This document shows positions 1-6,335 of a stretch of 29,212 bases of DNA, piece after piece (the first letter of the stretch is position 1; each line of letters begins with the position of its first letter). Location of the stretch: positions 1 through 29,212 of the IMG/VR virus record IMGVR_UViG_3300021959_000277. One strand, 5' to 3'. The DNA comes from a virus. Position numbers and translations under genes: made by a program. The notes under the pieces are model-generated. The model saw nothing but the letters and a program-made list of their open reading frames with translations. It was not told the origin of the DNA and made no database searches.

Positions 1-60
1 GTATCAAGTGTGGATGTTAAAGACTTACCTGGAGCAAACGTCTCTGATTCAAAAGCGTAA
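1..60 (+). CDS. 3' end of an unidentified upstream gene (partial)
   Basis: Frame 1 is open from the window edge and ends in TAA at 58-60. It gives 19 residues ending GANVSDSKA. Codon choice (TCA, GTT, GCA, TTA) is like the phage genes that follow. Too little is visible to name a function. The case for coding is only an open frame with plausible codons, so this is a modest call. Confidence 0.45.
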   Translation, partial: VSSVDVKDLPGANVSDSKA

Positions 61-392
61 GAAGAAATAACTATTATCTTACTGGTTAGCCTTGGATACT
101 TAGGTACATAGCATGCGAAAACAAAGTTTCGCGCGCGCGTATGATTTCTGAAATGTTCGCGCTTTGTTCTTTAATGATTCTAATTTGCAACACAACTAAT
201 AACACAATGATTAAAAAAATATTTAAAAGACTTACTTCTCAGCGGTTTAAGAAACCAATGGTTAATAAAAAGCCTATAAAACGCCAGGCAAAAACGCAAA
301 ATAAAAAAGGGGGTATACCCCGAAATTTTGGGCGCGGGCGCAATATATATATATCTCCCGAATTAGAGACACAAACAGAGACAGCCGCTGCT
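61..392. other. GC-rich/AT-tract region upstream of the packaging genes
   Basis: This stretch is unlike the rest of the AT-rich genome. It holds an alternating CGCGCGCGCG run (130-139), a hairpin GCGAAA/TTTCGC with a 6-nt loop (115-132), a longer possible pairing of AACAAAG (120-126) with CTTTGTT (162-168), a 12-bp perfect palindrome GGGGTATACCCC (310-321), a GGCGCGGGCGC tract (330-340) and (AT)6 (343-354). An open frame runs through it from 141 or 207, but codons in the 270-345 part (CGC, CGG, CGA, GGG, CCC) are rare in the neighbouring genes. It sits directly before the packaging genes, so a packaging site, a replication site or a late promoter/terminator is possible. None is proven. Confidence 0.4.
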
Positions 393-569
393 ATGGAATC
401 TATTACAGCTCTAGTTTTTCTTCAGCCAGAAACAAATAGCTTAGTGGTTCACTTTACAGGTTTTGAAAACGAGGAACATTCAAAATCTTTTGCATCTAAA
501 GTAATGAAAAAGTCTGGGGTAGACTATCACTCCCTGGATGACACGTTTAATATACCAACAATCCATTAG
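207..569 (+). CDS. Small conserved phage protein of unknown function, start uncertain
   Basis: Up to 120 residues from ATG 207. The same frame also has an earlier ATG at 141 and a later one at 393. The part from Met 393 (58 aa, starting MESITALVFLQPE) looks like a compact globular protein with phage-like codons and ends DTFNIPTIH. The part before it is basic, low in complexity and uses codons rare in this genome, so the true start may be 393. No start has a clear Shine-Dalgarno site. It lies 8 nt before a one-TM peptide and just upstream of the terminase. I do not recognise a function. A small terminase is conceivable from position only; no DNA-binding motif is visible. Confidence 0.55.
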   Translation: MIKKIFKRLTSQRFKKPMVNKKPIKRQAKTQNKKGGIPRNFGRGRNIYISPELETQTETAAAMESITALVFLQPETNSLVVHFTGFENEEHSKSFASKVMKKSGVDYHSLDDTFNIPTIH

Positions 570-577
570 GAAAAAAT

Positions 578-682
578 ATGAATATACTTGGAATAATTGA
601 TCAGTTAGAACATTTGTGGAAAGATCATAAAAAAGTTGTGATCGCTACAGGTGTTATTATTGTTATAGCTATAATTTTATAA
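578..682 (+). CDS. 34-aa single-transmembrane peptide
   Basis: ATG 578 to TAA 680-682. The N-terminal half is polar (MNILGIIDQLEHLWKDHKK) and the C-terminal half is one continuous hydrophobic helix (VVIATGVIIVIAIIL), so the peptide is probably anchored in the inner membrane with a short cytoplasmic head. The stop shares its last base with the terminase ATG (TAATG), which argues for a real, coupled gene. An AGGAAAAA stretch lies just upstream of the ATG. Function is unknown; a holin-like or superinfection role is possible from architecture alone. Confidence 0.6.
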   Translation: MNILGIIDQLEHLWKDHKKVVIATGVIIVIAIIL

Positions 683-1965
683 TGCATGTTAAGATCCCGT
701 ACACTCCAAGGGAGCTACAACAAAATTTACATAACCAATTAGATAATTATAGATTTGCTGTACTAGCTTGCCACAGAAGATTTGGTAAAACAGTTTGTAT
801 GTTAAACCATCTTATTCGTGCAGCTCTACAAAATAATATGGTTAATCCTAGATATGCTTATATAGCTCCAACTTATAAGCAAGCTAAGTCTATTGCCTGG
901 GATTATATGAAAATGTTTGCGGGACCCATCCCAACAACAAGATTTAATGAAACAGAATTAAGATGTGATTTACCAAATGGAGCTAGAATTACACTTTTAA
1001 GCTCTGAGAATCCAGATGCATTAAGGGGATTAGCTTTAGATGGAGTCGTAATTGACGAGGTAGCTCAGATCGAACCTAAGCTTTGGAATGAAATAATTAG
1101 ACCAGCTCTTTCTGATCGTAAGGGGTTTGCATATATGATCGGCACGCCAGCAGGAATGTCTAATTTATTTTATGAATTATACCAACAAGCTTTAGCAGAT
1201 CCTAAATGGTATGCTTATACAGCAGCTGCAACTGATACTAAGATTATAGATCAAGAAGAATTAGACGCTGCTAAGAAAGCCATGGGCGATACAAAGTACC
1301 GCCAGGAGTTTGAGTGTGATTGGATTGCTAATATTGAAGGATCTATCTACGGAAATATTATGAAAGAGCTTGAGGATAAGCAAAACATAACATTGATGGA
1401 ATATGATCCTACGTTATTAGTTAATACAGTTTGGGATATTGGAGTCGGAGATTCTACTGCTATAGTCTTTTATCAAAAACATGGTAACGCAATTAAGATT
1501 ATAGATTTTTACGAAAATAGAAGAGAGGGTCTACCTCACTATATCCAGGTCATAAAAGAAAAAGATTATATTTATGATAAGCATTTTGCACCTCACGATA
1601 TAGACGTTCAAGAATTTTCGTCTGGTAAAACTAGAAGAGACGTAGCTTATCAGTTGGGAATAAATTTTAGAATACTTCCTAAACTTCCATTAGAAGATGG
1701 AATACATAGTTTAAAAATGGTTTTACCTAGATGCTATTTTAATTTAGATAAATCAAAAAAATTAATAGATGCATTAAAACATTATCATCGAAAGTATAAT
1801 GAGAAGATGAGAATGTTTAATAATAAGCCAGTTCATGATTGGTCAAGTCATGCCTGCGATGCCATGAGATATATGGCAATATCTATAAACGACTACGAAG
1901 AAAAAAGTAAAATTAATCAAACAATCGCTGTTAGCGATTACACAATACATGGATCGATAAAATGA
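682..1965 (+). CDS. terL: Terminase large subunit
   Basis: A 427-aa ATPase-nuclease that pumps DNA into the prohead through the portal and cuts it. The ATPase half has a Walker A-like motif HRRFGKT at residues 31-37, a Walker B segment ending VVIDE (D125, E126), and a coupling-type segment IGTPAG near 153-158. The nuclease half has DIGVGD (D252, D257) and a C-terminal SHACDAMRY block near 390-398, the usual last acidic residue of the RNase H-like fold. Length is normal for the family. It starts in a TAATG overlap with the one-TM peptide and overlaps the next gene by 4 nt. Unlike T7, where the large terminase comes after the lysis genes, here it leads the morphogenesis block. No small terminase is recognisable. 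Confidence 0.95.
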   Translation: MHVKIPYTPRELQQNLHNQLDNYRFAVLACHRRFGKTVCMLNHLIRAALQNNMVNPRYAYIAPTYKQAKSIAWDYMKMFAGPIPTTRFNETELRCDLPNGARITLLSSENPDALRGLALDGVVIDEVAQIEPKLWNEIIRPALSDRKGFAYMIGTPAGMSNLFYELYQQALADPKWYAYTAAATDTKIIDQEELDAAKKAMGDTKYRQEFECDWIANIEGSIYGNIMKELEDKQNITLMEYDPTLLVNTVWDIGVGDSTAIVFYQKHGNAIKIIDFYENRREGLPHYIQVIKEKDYIYDKHFAPHDIDVQEFSSGKTRRDVAYQLGINFRILPKLPLEDGIHSLKMVLPRCYFNLDKSKKLIDALKHYHRKYNEKMRMFNNKPVHDWSSHACDAMRYMAISINDYEEKSKINQTIAVSDYTIHGSIK

Positions 1966-2186
1966 GTTTTTTAACACCTAAAATTCCAGCTATGCCACCT
2001 GTACCACCAGTAGAGGCTTTACCAGAATCTCCATCTTATGAAGATGAGGCAAGAAGAAAAGCTGCTGCAGCAGAAGAAGCTAGACTAAGAAGAAACAGAA
2101 CAGGAAGAAGTAGTACAATTTTAACATCAGCTACAGGAGACGAGTCTGATGCAACAGTAACTAAAAAAACTTTATTAGGAGAATAA
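1962..2186 (+). CDS. Proline-rich small protein with KKTLLG C-terminus, copy 1
   Basis: A 74-aa protein between terminase and portal. The N-terminus is proline-rich (PKIPAMPPVPPVEALPESP), followed by an Ala/Glu/Arg-rich helix, then GRSSTILTS and a C-terminal TKKTLLGE. The next gene has the same layout, with GRSSMILTG and KKKTLLG, so the two are tandem paralogues. Peptides with this C-terminal motif are, from memory, common beside portal genes in podoviruses. Their role is unsettled; a small virion or assembly factor is the simplest guess. The ATG overlaps the terminase stop region by 4 nt. Confidence 0.8.
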   Translation: MSFLTPKIPAMPPVPPVEALPESPSYEDEARRKAAAAEEARLRRNRTGRSSTILTSATGDESDATVTKKTLLGE

Positions 2187-2187
2187 T

Positions 2188-2388
2188 ATGGGAGGAGTAG
2201 TTAGACCACCAAAACCACCAGCACCACCACCAGCGCCAACACCCGCACCAAGTAAACCAGAAGTTTCTCAGGCAACGTCTACAGATTCTATTGATAGAGG
2301 TAAAGGTAGATCTTCTATGATTTTAACTGGACCCCAGGGATTAGGATCTGGTCAATTACAATTAAAGAAAAAAACATTATTAGGATAA
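2188..2388 (+). CDS. Proline-rich small protein with KKTLLG C-terminus, copy 2
   Basis: A 66-aa paralogue of the previous gene, starting 1 nt after its stop; the end of the upstream gene (TTAGGAGAATA) supplies its Shine-Dalgarno site. The first third is almost all Pro/Ala/Lys (PPKPPAPPPAPTPAPSKP), probably extended polyproline. The C-terminal part is RGKGRSSMILTG, then a Gly/Gln linker, then KKKTLLG. Only the C-terminal two motifs are shared between the copies, so the proline part probably acts as a spacer and the C-terminal peptide as the docking element (inference). Function is unknown. Confidence 0.8.
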   Translation: MGGVVRPPKPPAPPPAPTPAPSKPEVSQATSTDSIDRGKGRSSMILTGPQGLGSGQLQLKKKTLLG

Positions 2389-2391
2389 AAA

Positions 2392-3990
2392 ATGGATATT
2401 ACATCTAAAGCAAAAAAAGTTCTCGACACTTATCAATCTTTAAAAACTTCTAGAAATACATGGGAGTCTCATTGGCAAGAAGTTGCAGATTACATGCTGC
2501 CAAGAAAAGCAGACATTAATGTTAAAAGAACAAGAGGAGATAAAAGGCACGAACAAATCTACGATGGCACAGCCACTCATGCTTTAGAATTATTAGCAGC
2601 ATCTTTACATGGAATGCTAACTTCAACAACTTCAGCTTGGTTCTCACTTAAATTTAGAAACGATTTAATTGATCAAGACGATGGAGCTGCGGAATGGTTA
2701 GAAAACTGTAATAAAGTAATGTTGCAAGCTTTTTCAAGATCTAACTTCCAACAAGAAATTTTTGAATTGTATCACGATCTTATTGCTTTCGGTACTGCAG
2801 GAATGTTTATTAACTCAGATCAAGACGATGATCTAAGATTTAAAACAGTACATATCTCAGAATTATTTATTTCAGAAAATCAAAAAGGAACAGTAGATAC
2901 AGTAATTAGAAAATTTAATTTAAAAGCTAGATCTATACCTGTAATGTTTCCTAAAGCGGAATTTCCTCATGGCTTAAAAGATATTATTATTAAAAAACCA
3001 GAAGAAGATGTTGTTATCTTACATGCTGTTATGCCGAATGAAATGGGAGGCATATATGAAAACAATACTAATAAACCTTTTTCTAGCTGTTACGTTCATG
3101 AAGAAACAGGTTTTTTATTAAGTGAAAGTGGTTTTGATAATTTTCCTTATGTAGTTCCAAGATATTTAAAAGCATCAAACGAAATCTACGGAAGATCTCC
3201 TGCGATGAATGCTTTACCAGATGTTAAAATGTTAAATACAATGTCTAAGGTATCTATTAAAGCAGCTCAAAAACAAATAGATCCACCTTTAATGGTTCCA
3301 GATGATGGTTTTGTATTACCTGTAAGAACAGTTCCAGGAGGATTAAACTTCTACAGATCTGGAACAAGAGAAAGAATTGAGCCATTAAACATTGGCAGCA
3401 ATCAACCTCTAGGATTAAACATGGAGGAACAAAGAAGAAAAGCAATCAGAGAAAATTTCTTTGTTGATCAATTATTATCTGTTCAAGGAAATAACATGAC
3501 AGCTACCGAGGTCATGCAAAAATCTGAAGAGAAGATGAGAATATTGGGACCCGTTCTTGGTAGATTACAATCTGAATTATTACAACCATTAATTACTAGA
3601 TGTTTTAATATTTTATTAAAAGAAAGTAAGTTTCAACAAGTTCCAGAATTTTTACAAGATCAACAAATCGAAATTGAATATGTATCTCCAATAGCGAAAG
3701 CTCAAAAATCTGGAGATCTATCTTCTATCATGAGAGGTATAGAAGTATTTGGAGCAGTACAAAATGTAGCTCCTGTTTTCGATTATTTAGATGTCGATGG
3801 TTTAGTAGCTCATCTAAAAGACGTTATTGGTTTACCAGCTAAGATCCTAAGATCTAGAGCTGAGGTAGAGCAAATCAGAGAAGAGAAAAAACAACAGGCG
3901 GAACAAATGCAAGGAATGCAAGAACAAATGCAAATGGCAGAGGCAGCTGGTAAAGCAGCTCCAGCTATTAAGGCGGTAGCTGGTGAATGA
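2392..3990 (+). CDS. Portal (head-tail connector) protein, T7 gp8-like
   Basis: A 532-aa protein expected to form the dodecameric ring at the capsid vertex, the channel for packaging and ejection. Features typical of podovirus connectors: an N-terminal TWESHWQEVADYMLPRK segment, SLHGMLTSTTSAWFSL near residues 70-85, a central P-V-P-rich clip region, MTATEVMQKSEEKM near residue 370, and a Gln/Met-rich C-terminal coil (EQMQGMQEQMQMAEAAGKA) as in other connector tails. Length matches the family (about 510-560 aa). It sits between terminase and scaffold, the usual order. The 3' end overlaps the next gene by 8 nt. Confidence 0.93.
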   Translation: MDITSKAKKVLDTYQSLKTSRNTWESHWQEVADYMLPRKADINVKRTRGDKRHEQIYDGTATHALELLAASLHGMLTSTTSAWFSLKFRNDLIDQDDGAAEWLENCNKVMLQAFSRSNFQQEIFELYHDLIAFGTAGMFINSDQDDDLRFKTVHISELFISENQKGTVDTVIRKFNLKARSIPVMFPKAEFPHGLKDIIIKKPEEDVVILHAVMPNEMGGIYENNTNKPFSSCYVHEETGFLLSESGFDNFPYVVPRYLKASNEIYGRSPAMNALPDVKMLNTMSKVSIKAAQKQIDPPLMVPDDGFVLPVRTVPGGLNFYRSGTRERIEPLNIGSNQPLGLNMEEQRRKAIRENFFVDQLLSVQGNNMTATEVMQKSEEKMRILGPVLGRLQSELLQPLITRCFNILLKESKFQQVPEFLQDQQIEIEYVSPIAKAQKSGDLSSIMRGIEVFGAVQNVAPVFDYLDVDGLVAHLKDVIGLPAKILRSRAEVEQIREEKKQQAEQMQGMQEQMQMAEAAGKAAPAIKAVAGE

Positions 3991-4195
3991 AAAAGATATT
4001 AAGCAATTAGGTATAGATTATAAAACGACTTTTAGATCCGAGGCAGGAGAACGAGTGCTAGACGATCTTAAGAAAAGATGCAGCTATCATACAACTACAC
4101 ACATTAAAGGTGATAGTCATGAAAGCGCATATTTAGAAGGAGCAAGATCAGTGGTCTTGTTTATTAGTAACATGCTTAACAAAAAGGAGAAATAA
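3983..4195 (+). CDS. Bbp19-like small phage protein
   Basis: A 70-aa protein starting inside the last codons of the portal gene. The pattern is F-R-S-E-x-G-x-x-V-L-x-D-L near residues 17-29, then a polar stretch, then S-x-E-S-A-Y-L-E-G-A-R-S-V-V-L-F-I near 46-62. That is the layout I associate with the Bbp19-like family of small proteins located between portal and scaffold in many podoviruses. The biochemical role is unknown. The overlap suggests translation coupled to the portal. Confidence 0.7.
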   Translation: MNEKDIKQLGIDYKTTFRSEAGERVLDDLKKRCSYHTTTHIKGDSHESAYLEGARSVVLFISNMLNKKEK

Positions 4196-4196
4196 A

Positions 4197-5024
4197 ATGT
4201 CAAGCGAAAATCAAGAGGTAGTAACACCAGAAGTATCAAATGATAGTTCTATGTTATCTGGAGATCCTAAAACAGAAACTCCAAACACAGATTGGAAATC
4301 AAATCTTTCCGATGAAATAAGAGCAGACAAGTCTTTAGAAAATATTAATGATATTGAAAGCTTAGCTAAAAGTTATGTTCATGCGCAAAAATTAGTAGGA
4401 GCTGATAAAATTCCAGTTCCAAATAAATTTGCAACTGACAAAGATTGGGATGCAGTTTATGAAAAACTAGGTAGACCAAAAACTGCGGATGAATATAAAT
4501 TTGATGTAAAAGATGTAGACCAAGCAGGTTTAAATTCTTTTAAAGAACAAGCTCACAAAATGGGTTTACTTCCACACCAAGCAAATGAAATGGTTAAGTG
4601 GTACCAAACAAACGAAACTGCAACTCTAGCAGCTAAAGATGAAACAGCAGAAAAAGCAAGAACAGAATCTGTTGCAAATTTAAAGCAAGAGTTTGGTTTA
4701 GCTTTTGATCAAAAACTTAAAGCAGCTAGTGCTATGGCAAAACAATATGTAGCTGCAGATGTGTTAGATGCTCCAATGGCAGATGGATCTAAGTTAGGAG
4801 ACAATCCTGCTATTATAAAAGCATTTGCAAACTTAGCTGAAAAAATGGGTGAAGATCAGTTTGTTACTGCATCTGGACCAACATATTTAACACCTAAACA
4901 AATCGACAAACAAATTGGAGAATTAACAGCTCCAGATTCTGCTTATTGGGATAAACAACATCCTAATCATTCACAGGCAGTAGAAGAGGTTTTGGCTTTA
5001 CGAGAACAAAAAAGTTCTGTATAG
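4197..5024 (+). CDS. Capsid assembly scaffolding protein
   Basis: A 275-aa, highly charged protein rich in Ala, Lys, Glu and Gln, with no transmembrane segment. The N-terminal ~50 residues look disordered (Ser/Thr/Glu/Asn-rich). A predicted helical body follows (residues ~50-230: KSYVHAQKLVG, GLNSFKEQAHKMGL, ANLKQEFGLAFDQKL), then a C-terminal helical end (YWDKQHPNHSQAVEEVLAL). This composition and the place between portal and major capsid gene fit T7 gp9-type scaffolds, which template prohead assembly and then leave. An AAGGAG Shine-Dalgarno site precedes ATG 4197. Confidence 0.85.
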   Translation: MSSENQEVVTPEVSNDSSMLSGDPKTETPNTDWKSNLSDEIRADKSLENINDIESLAKSYVHAQKLVGADKIPVPNKFATDKDWDAVYEKLGRPKTADEYKFDVKDVDQAGLNSFKEQAHKMGLLPHQANEMVKWYQTNETATLAAKDETAEKARTESVANLKQEFGLAFDQKLKAASAMAKQYVAADVLDAPMADGSKLGDNPAIIKAFANLAEKMGEDQFVTASGPTYLTPKQIDKQIGELTAPDSAYWDKQHPNHSQAVEEVLALREQKSSV

Positions 5025-5034
5025 CTAAAAATAC

Positions 5035-5057
5035 CTAGGATAATCGCAAGACCCTAG
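5035..5057 (+). promoter_or_regulatory. Leader hairpin H1 (GCAA tetraloop, AUAA/C internal loop)
   Basis: Lower stem CTAGG (5035-5039) pairs with CCTAG (5053-5057). An asymmetric internal loop follows, ATAA (5040-5043) opposite C (5052). The upper stem TC (5044-5045) pairs with GA (5050-5051), and the cap is GCAA (5046-5049). GNRA caps and short asymmetric loops are common in structured RNAs and protein-binding sites. It begins 10 nt after the scaffold stop codon. Confidence 0.55.
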
Positions 5058-5100
5058 TTGCCACCAGGAATAGTCTGGGATCCAGAAGATCTAAAATTGA

Positions 5101-5126
5101 GGAGCGACCCGCAAGGATAATCTTCC
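5101..5126 (+). promoter_or_regulatory. Leader hairpin H2 (same internal loop, inverted)
   Basis: The lower stem GGAG (5101-5104) pairs with TTCC (5123-5126), including one G-U, and C5105 is bulged. GA (5106-5107) pairs with TC (5121-5122). The internal loop is C (5108) opposite ATAA (5117-5120). CC (5109-5110) pairs with GG (5115-5116), capped by GCAA (5111-5114). Its strands GACCC and GGATAATC are those of H1 in swapped order, so the same loop element is capped from its other end. Confidence 0.55.
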
Positions 5127-5132
5127 GACAAA

Positions 5133-5165
5133 CAACAACAACAACAACACTAACAATAGAAGGAG
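5133..5165 (+). promoter_or_regulatory. (CAA)5 spacer and strong RBS of the capsid gene
   Basis: Five perfect CAA units (5133-5147) give a single-stranded, G-free stretch between H2 and the ribosome site. AAGGAG lies at 5160-5165, 6 nt before ATG 5172. CAA repeats are known as unstructured translation enhancers, for example in the TMV omega leader. Here they probably keep the start region open for high capsid output. Confidence 0.6.
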
Positions 5166-5171
5166 ACAATT

Positions 5172-6044
5172 ATGTCTACTCAAATAACTACAGCATTTGT
5201 AGAACAATACTCTTCAAATGTTACGATGCTTGCTCAACAAATGGGGAGTAAGTTAAGAGGTGCTGTTGATGTCGAATCTGTAAGAGGAAAAAATGCTTTC
5301 TTTGATCAAATAGGAGCAACAAGTGCATCTGTAAGATCAACAAGACATGGCGCAACACCTCAAGTAACGACACCACACAGCAGACGTAGAGTTTCTTTAG
5401 CTGATTACGAATGGGCAGATCTTATAGACGATCTGGACAAAGTAAGAATGCTAACAGACCCTACATCAAACTATGCTAAAGCAGCAGCAGCAGCGATGAA
5501 TCGATCAATCGATGATGTCGTAATTGCAGCTTTAGGTGGATCAGCAGACACTGGCGTAGCAGGTGGAACAGCGGTAGCTTTACCAGCAACCTCTAAATTC
5601 GCAACTACTCAGCAAGCAGATGGACTAACAATCGCTAAACTTTTAGAAACTAAATATTTCTTTGACAATGGCGATATTGATCCTAGCATAAAAAGATATT
5701 TTTTATGTGGACCAAAACAAATCCAAGATCTATTAGCAACAACAGAAGTAAAATCTTCAGATTTTAATACTGTGAAGGCTCTCGCTCAAGGCGATATTAA
5801 TAGCTTTTTAGGATTTGAGTTCATTATGTCTACTAGACTTAATAACGATTCTACAAACACAGACGACAGATTATGTTTTGGTTTTACTCAAGACGCAATC
5901 AAGTTGGCTTTGGGTGCAGACGTTAAAGCTAAAATCTCTGAAAGAGACGATAAGTCTTATGCGACTCAAGTGTACTACTCTATGGCATTAGGTGCTACTA
6001 GAATGGAAGAATCAAAAGTATTCCAAGTACCTTGCGATGAATAA
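5172..6044 (+). CDS. Major capsid protein
   Basis: A 290-aa protein expected to form the icosahedral shell with an HK97-type fold. The N-terminus (TTAFVEQYSSNVTMLAQQMG) and the HGATPQVTTPHSRRRVSLADY segment are typical of major capsid proteins of marine podoviruses. A central SIDDVVIAALGGSADTG helix-turn and the C-terminal segment DDKSYATQVYYSMALGATRM (polar residues, then the final beta strands) also fit. It follows the scaffold gene, has the strongest-looking RBS on the + strand, a structured leader, and a stable hairpin just after the stop. No leader peptide or decoration domain is evident. I see no frameshifted second form as in T7 gene 10. Confidence 0.9.
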   Translation: MSTQITTAFVEQYSSNVTMLAQQMGSKLRGAVDVESVRGKNAFFDQIGATSASVRSTRHGATPQVTTPHSRRRVSLADYEWADLIDDLDKVRMLTDPTSNYAKAAAAAMNRSIDDVVIAALGGSADTGVAGGTAVALPATSKFATTQQADGLTIAKLLETKYFFDNGDIDPSIKRYFLCGPKQIQDLLATTEVKSSDFNTVKALAQGDINSFLGFEFIMSTRLNNDSTNTDDRLCFGFTQDAIKLALGADVKAKISERDDKSYATQVYYSMALGATRMEESKVFQVPCDE

Positions 6045-6066
6045 TAGATAGTTAATATCTATACCT

Positions 6067-6090
6067 AGGGAGGTGGGAAACTGCCTCCCT
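6067..6090 (+). terminator. Stable hairpin after the capsid gene
   Basis: AGGGAGG (6067-6073) pairs with CCTCCCT (6084-6090). Two G-U pairs and G6076-C6081 extend the stem to about 10 bp, capped by GAAA (6077-6080). Only TT follows, so this is at best a weak or leaky terminator, or a 3' stabiliser of capsid mRNA. The position matches the T7 terminator after gene 10. It begins with the same nine bases, ATACCTAGG, as the capsid leader (5031-5039 and 6061-6069). Confidence 0.55.
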
Positions 6091-6117
6091 TACTCACACA
6101 AACATAAAAAGGAAAAC

Positions 6118-6198
6118 ATGCCAAAAGGTAAAGGAACATACGGATCTAAAAAAGGTAGACCACCAAAAAAACCAAAAAACAAACCAAGAAAAAAATAA
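6118..6198 (+). CDS. 26-aa basic peptide, KGTYGSKKGRPPKK type
   Basis: ATG 6118 to TAA 6196-6198, with AAGGAAA just upstream. The peptide is MPKGKGTYGSKKGRPPKKP followed by NKPRKK and a few more basic residues. Half of all residues are Lys or Arg. Tiny basic proteins starting MPKGKGTYG are, from memory, recurrent between capsid and tail genes of podoviruses. The GRPPKK segment resembles an AT-hook, so nucleic-acid binding or DNA condensation in the head is possible. Function is not known. Confidence 0.7.
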   Translation: MPKGKGTYGSKKGRPPKKPKNKPRKK

Positions 6199-6205
6199 AG
6201 GAAAC

Positions 6206-6331
6206 ATGAGCTTATATAGAAATATAAACGCAAGAAAAAAAGCAGGAACATCAAGATCAAAAAAGAAAAGTACAATATCAGCTAAAGCATATAAAAATAT
6301 GAAAGCTGGTTTTCCAAACAAAAAGAGATAA
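6206..6331 (+). CDS. 41-aa basic protein, MSLY..INARKKAGTSRSK type
   Basis: ATG 6206 with AAAGGAAA before it; stop TAA 6329-6331. The sequence begins MSLYRNINARKKAGTSRSKK and ends AYKNMKAGFPNKKR. The motifs AGTSRSK, STIS and MKAGFP recur in tiny proteins beside podovirus capsid or tail genes. It forms a pair with the 26-aa peptide 7 nt upstream. Rich in Lys/Arg and Ser, without hydrophobic segments. Probably virion-associated or an assembly factor (inference from place). Confidence 0.75.
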   Translation: MSLYRNINARKKAGTSRSKKKSTISAKAYKNMKAGFPNKKR

Positions 6332-6335
6332 TTAA

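Larger units (their letters stand above)
5025..5171 (+). promoter_or_regulatory. Structured 5' leader of the major capsid gene
   Basis: The largest untranslated gap in the virion operon (147 nt), and strongly patterned. It has hairpin H1 (5035-5057), a small stem CCAG/CTGG (5064-5067 with 5075-5078), hairpin H2 (5101-5126), an unstructured (CAA)5 run and a strong Shine-Dalgarno site. H1 and H2 contain the same internal loop in opposite orientations. A competing helix, GAAGAT (5085-5090) with ATCTTC (5120-5125), would break the lower half of H2, so two exclusive folds are possible. The likely role is control or stabilisation of capsid mRNA; protein binding is an alternative. The structure is my hand fold; the function is inferred. 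Confidence 0.6.
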
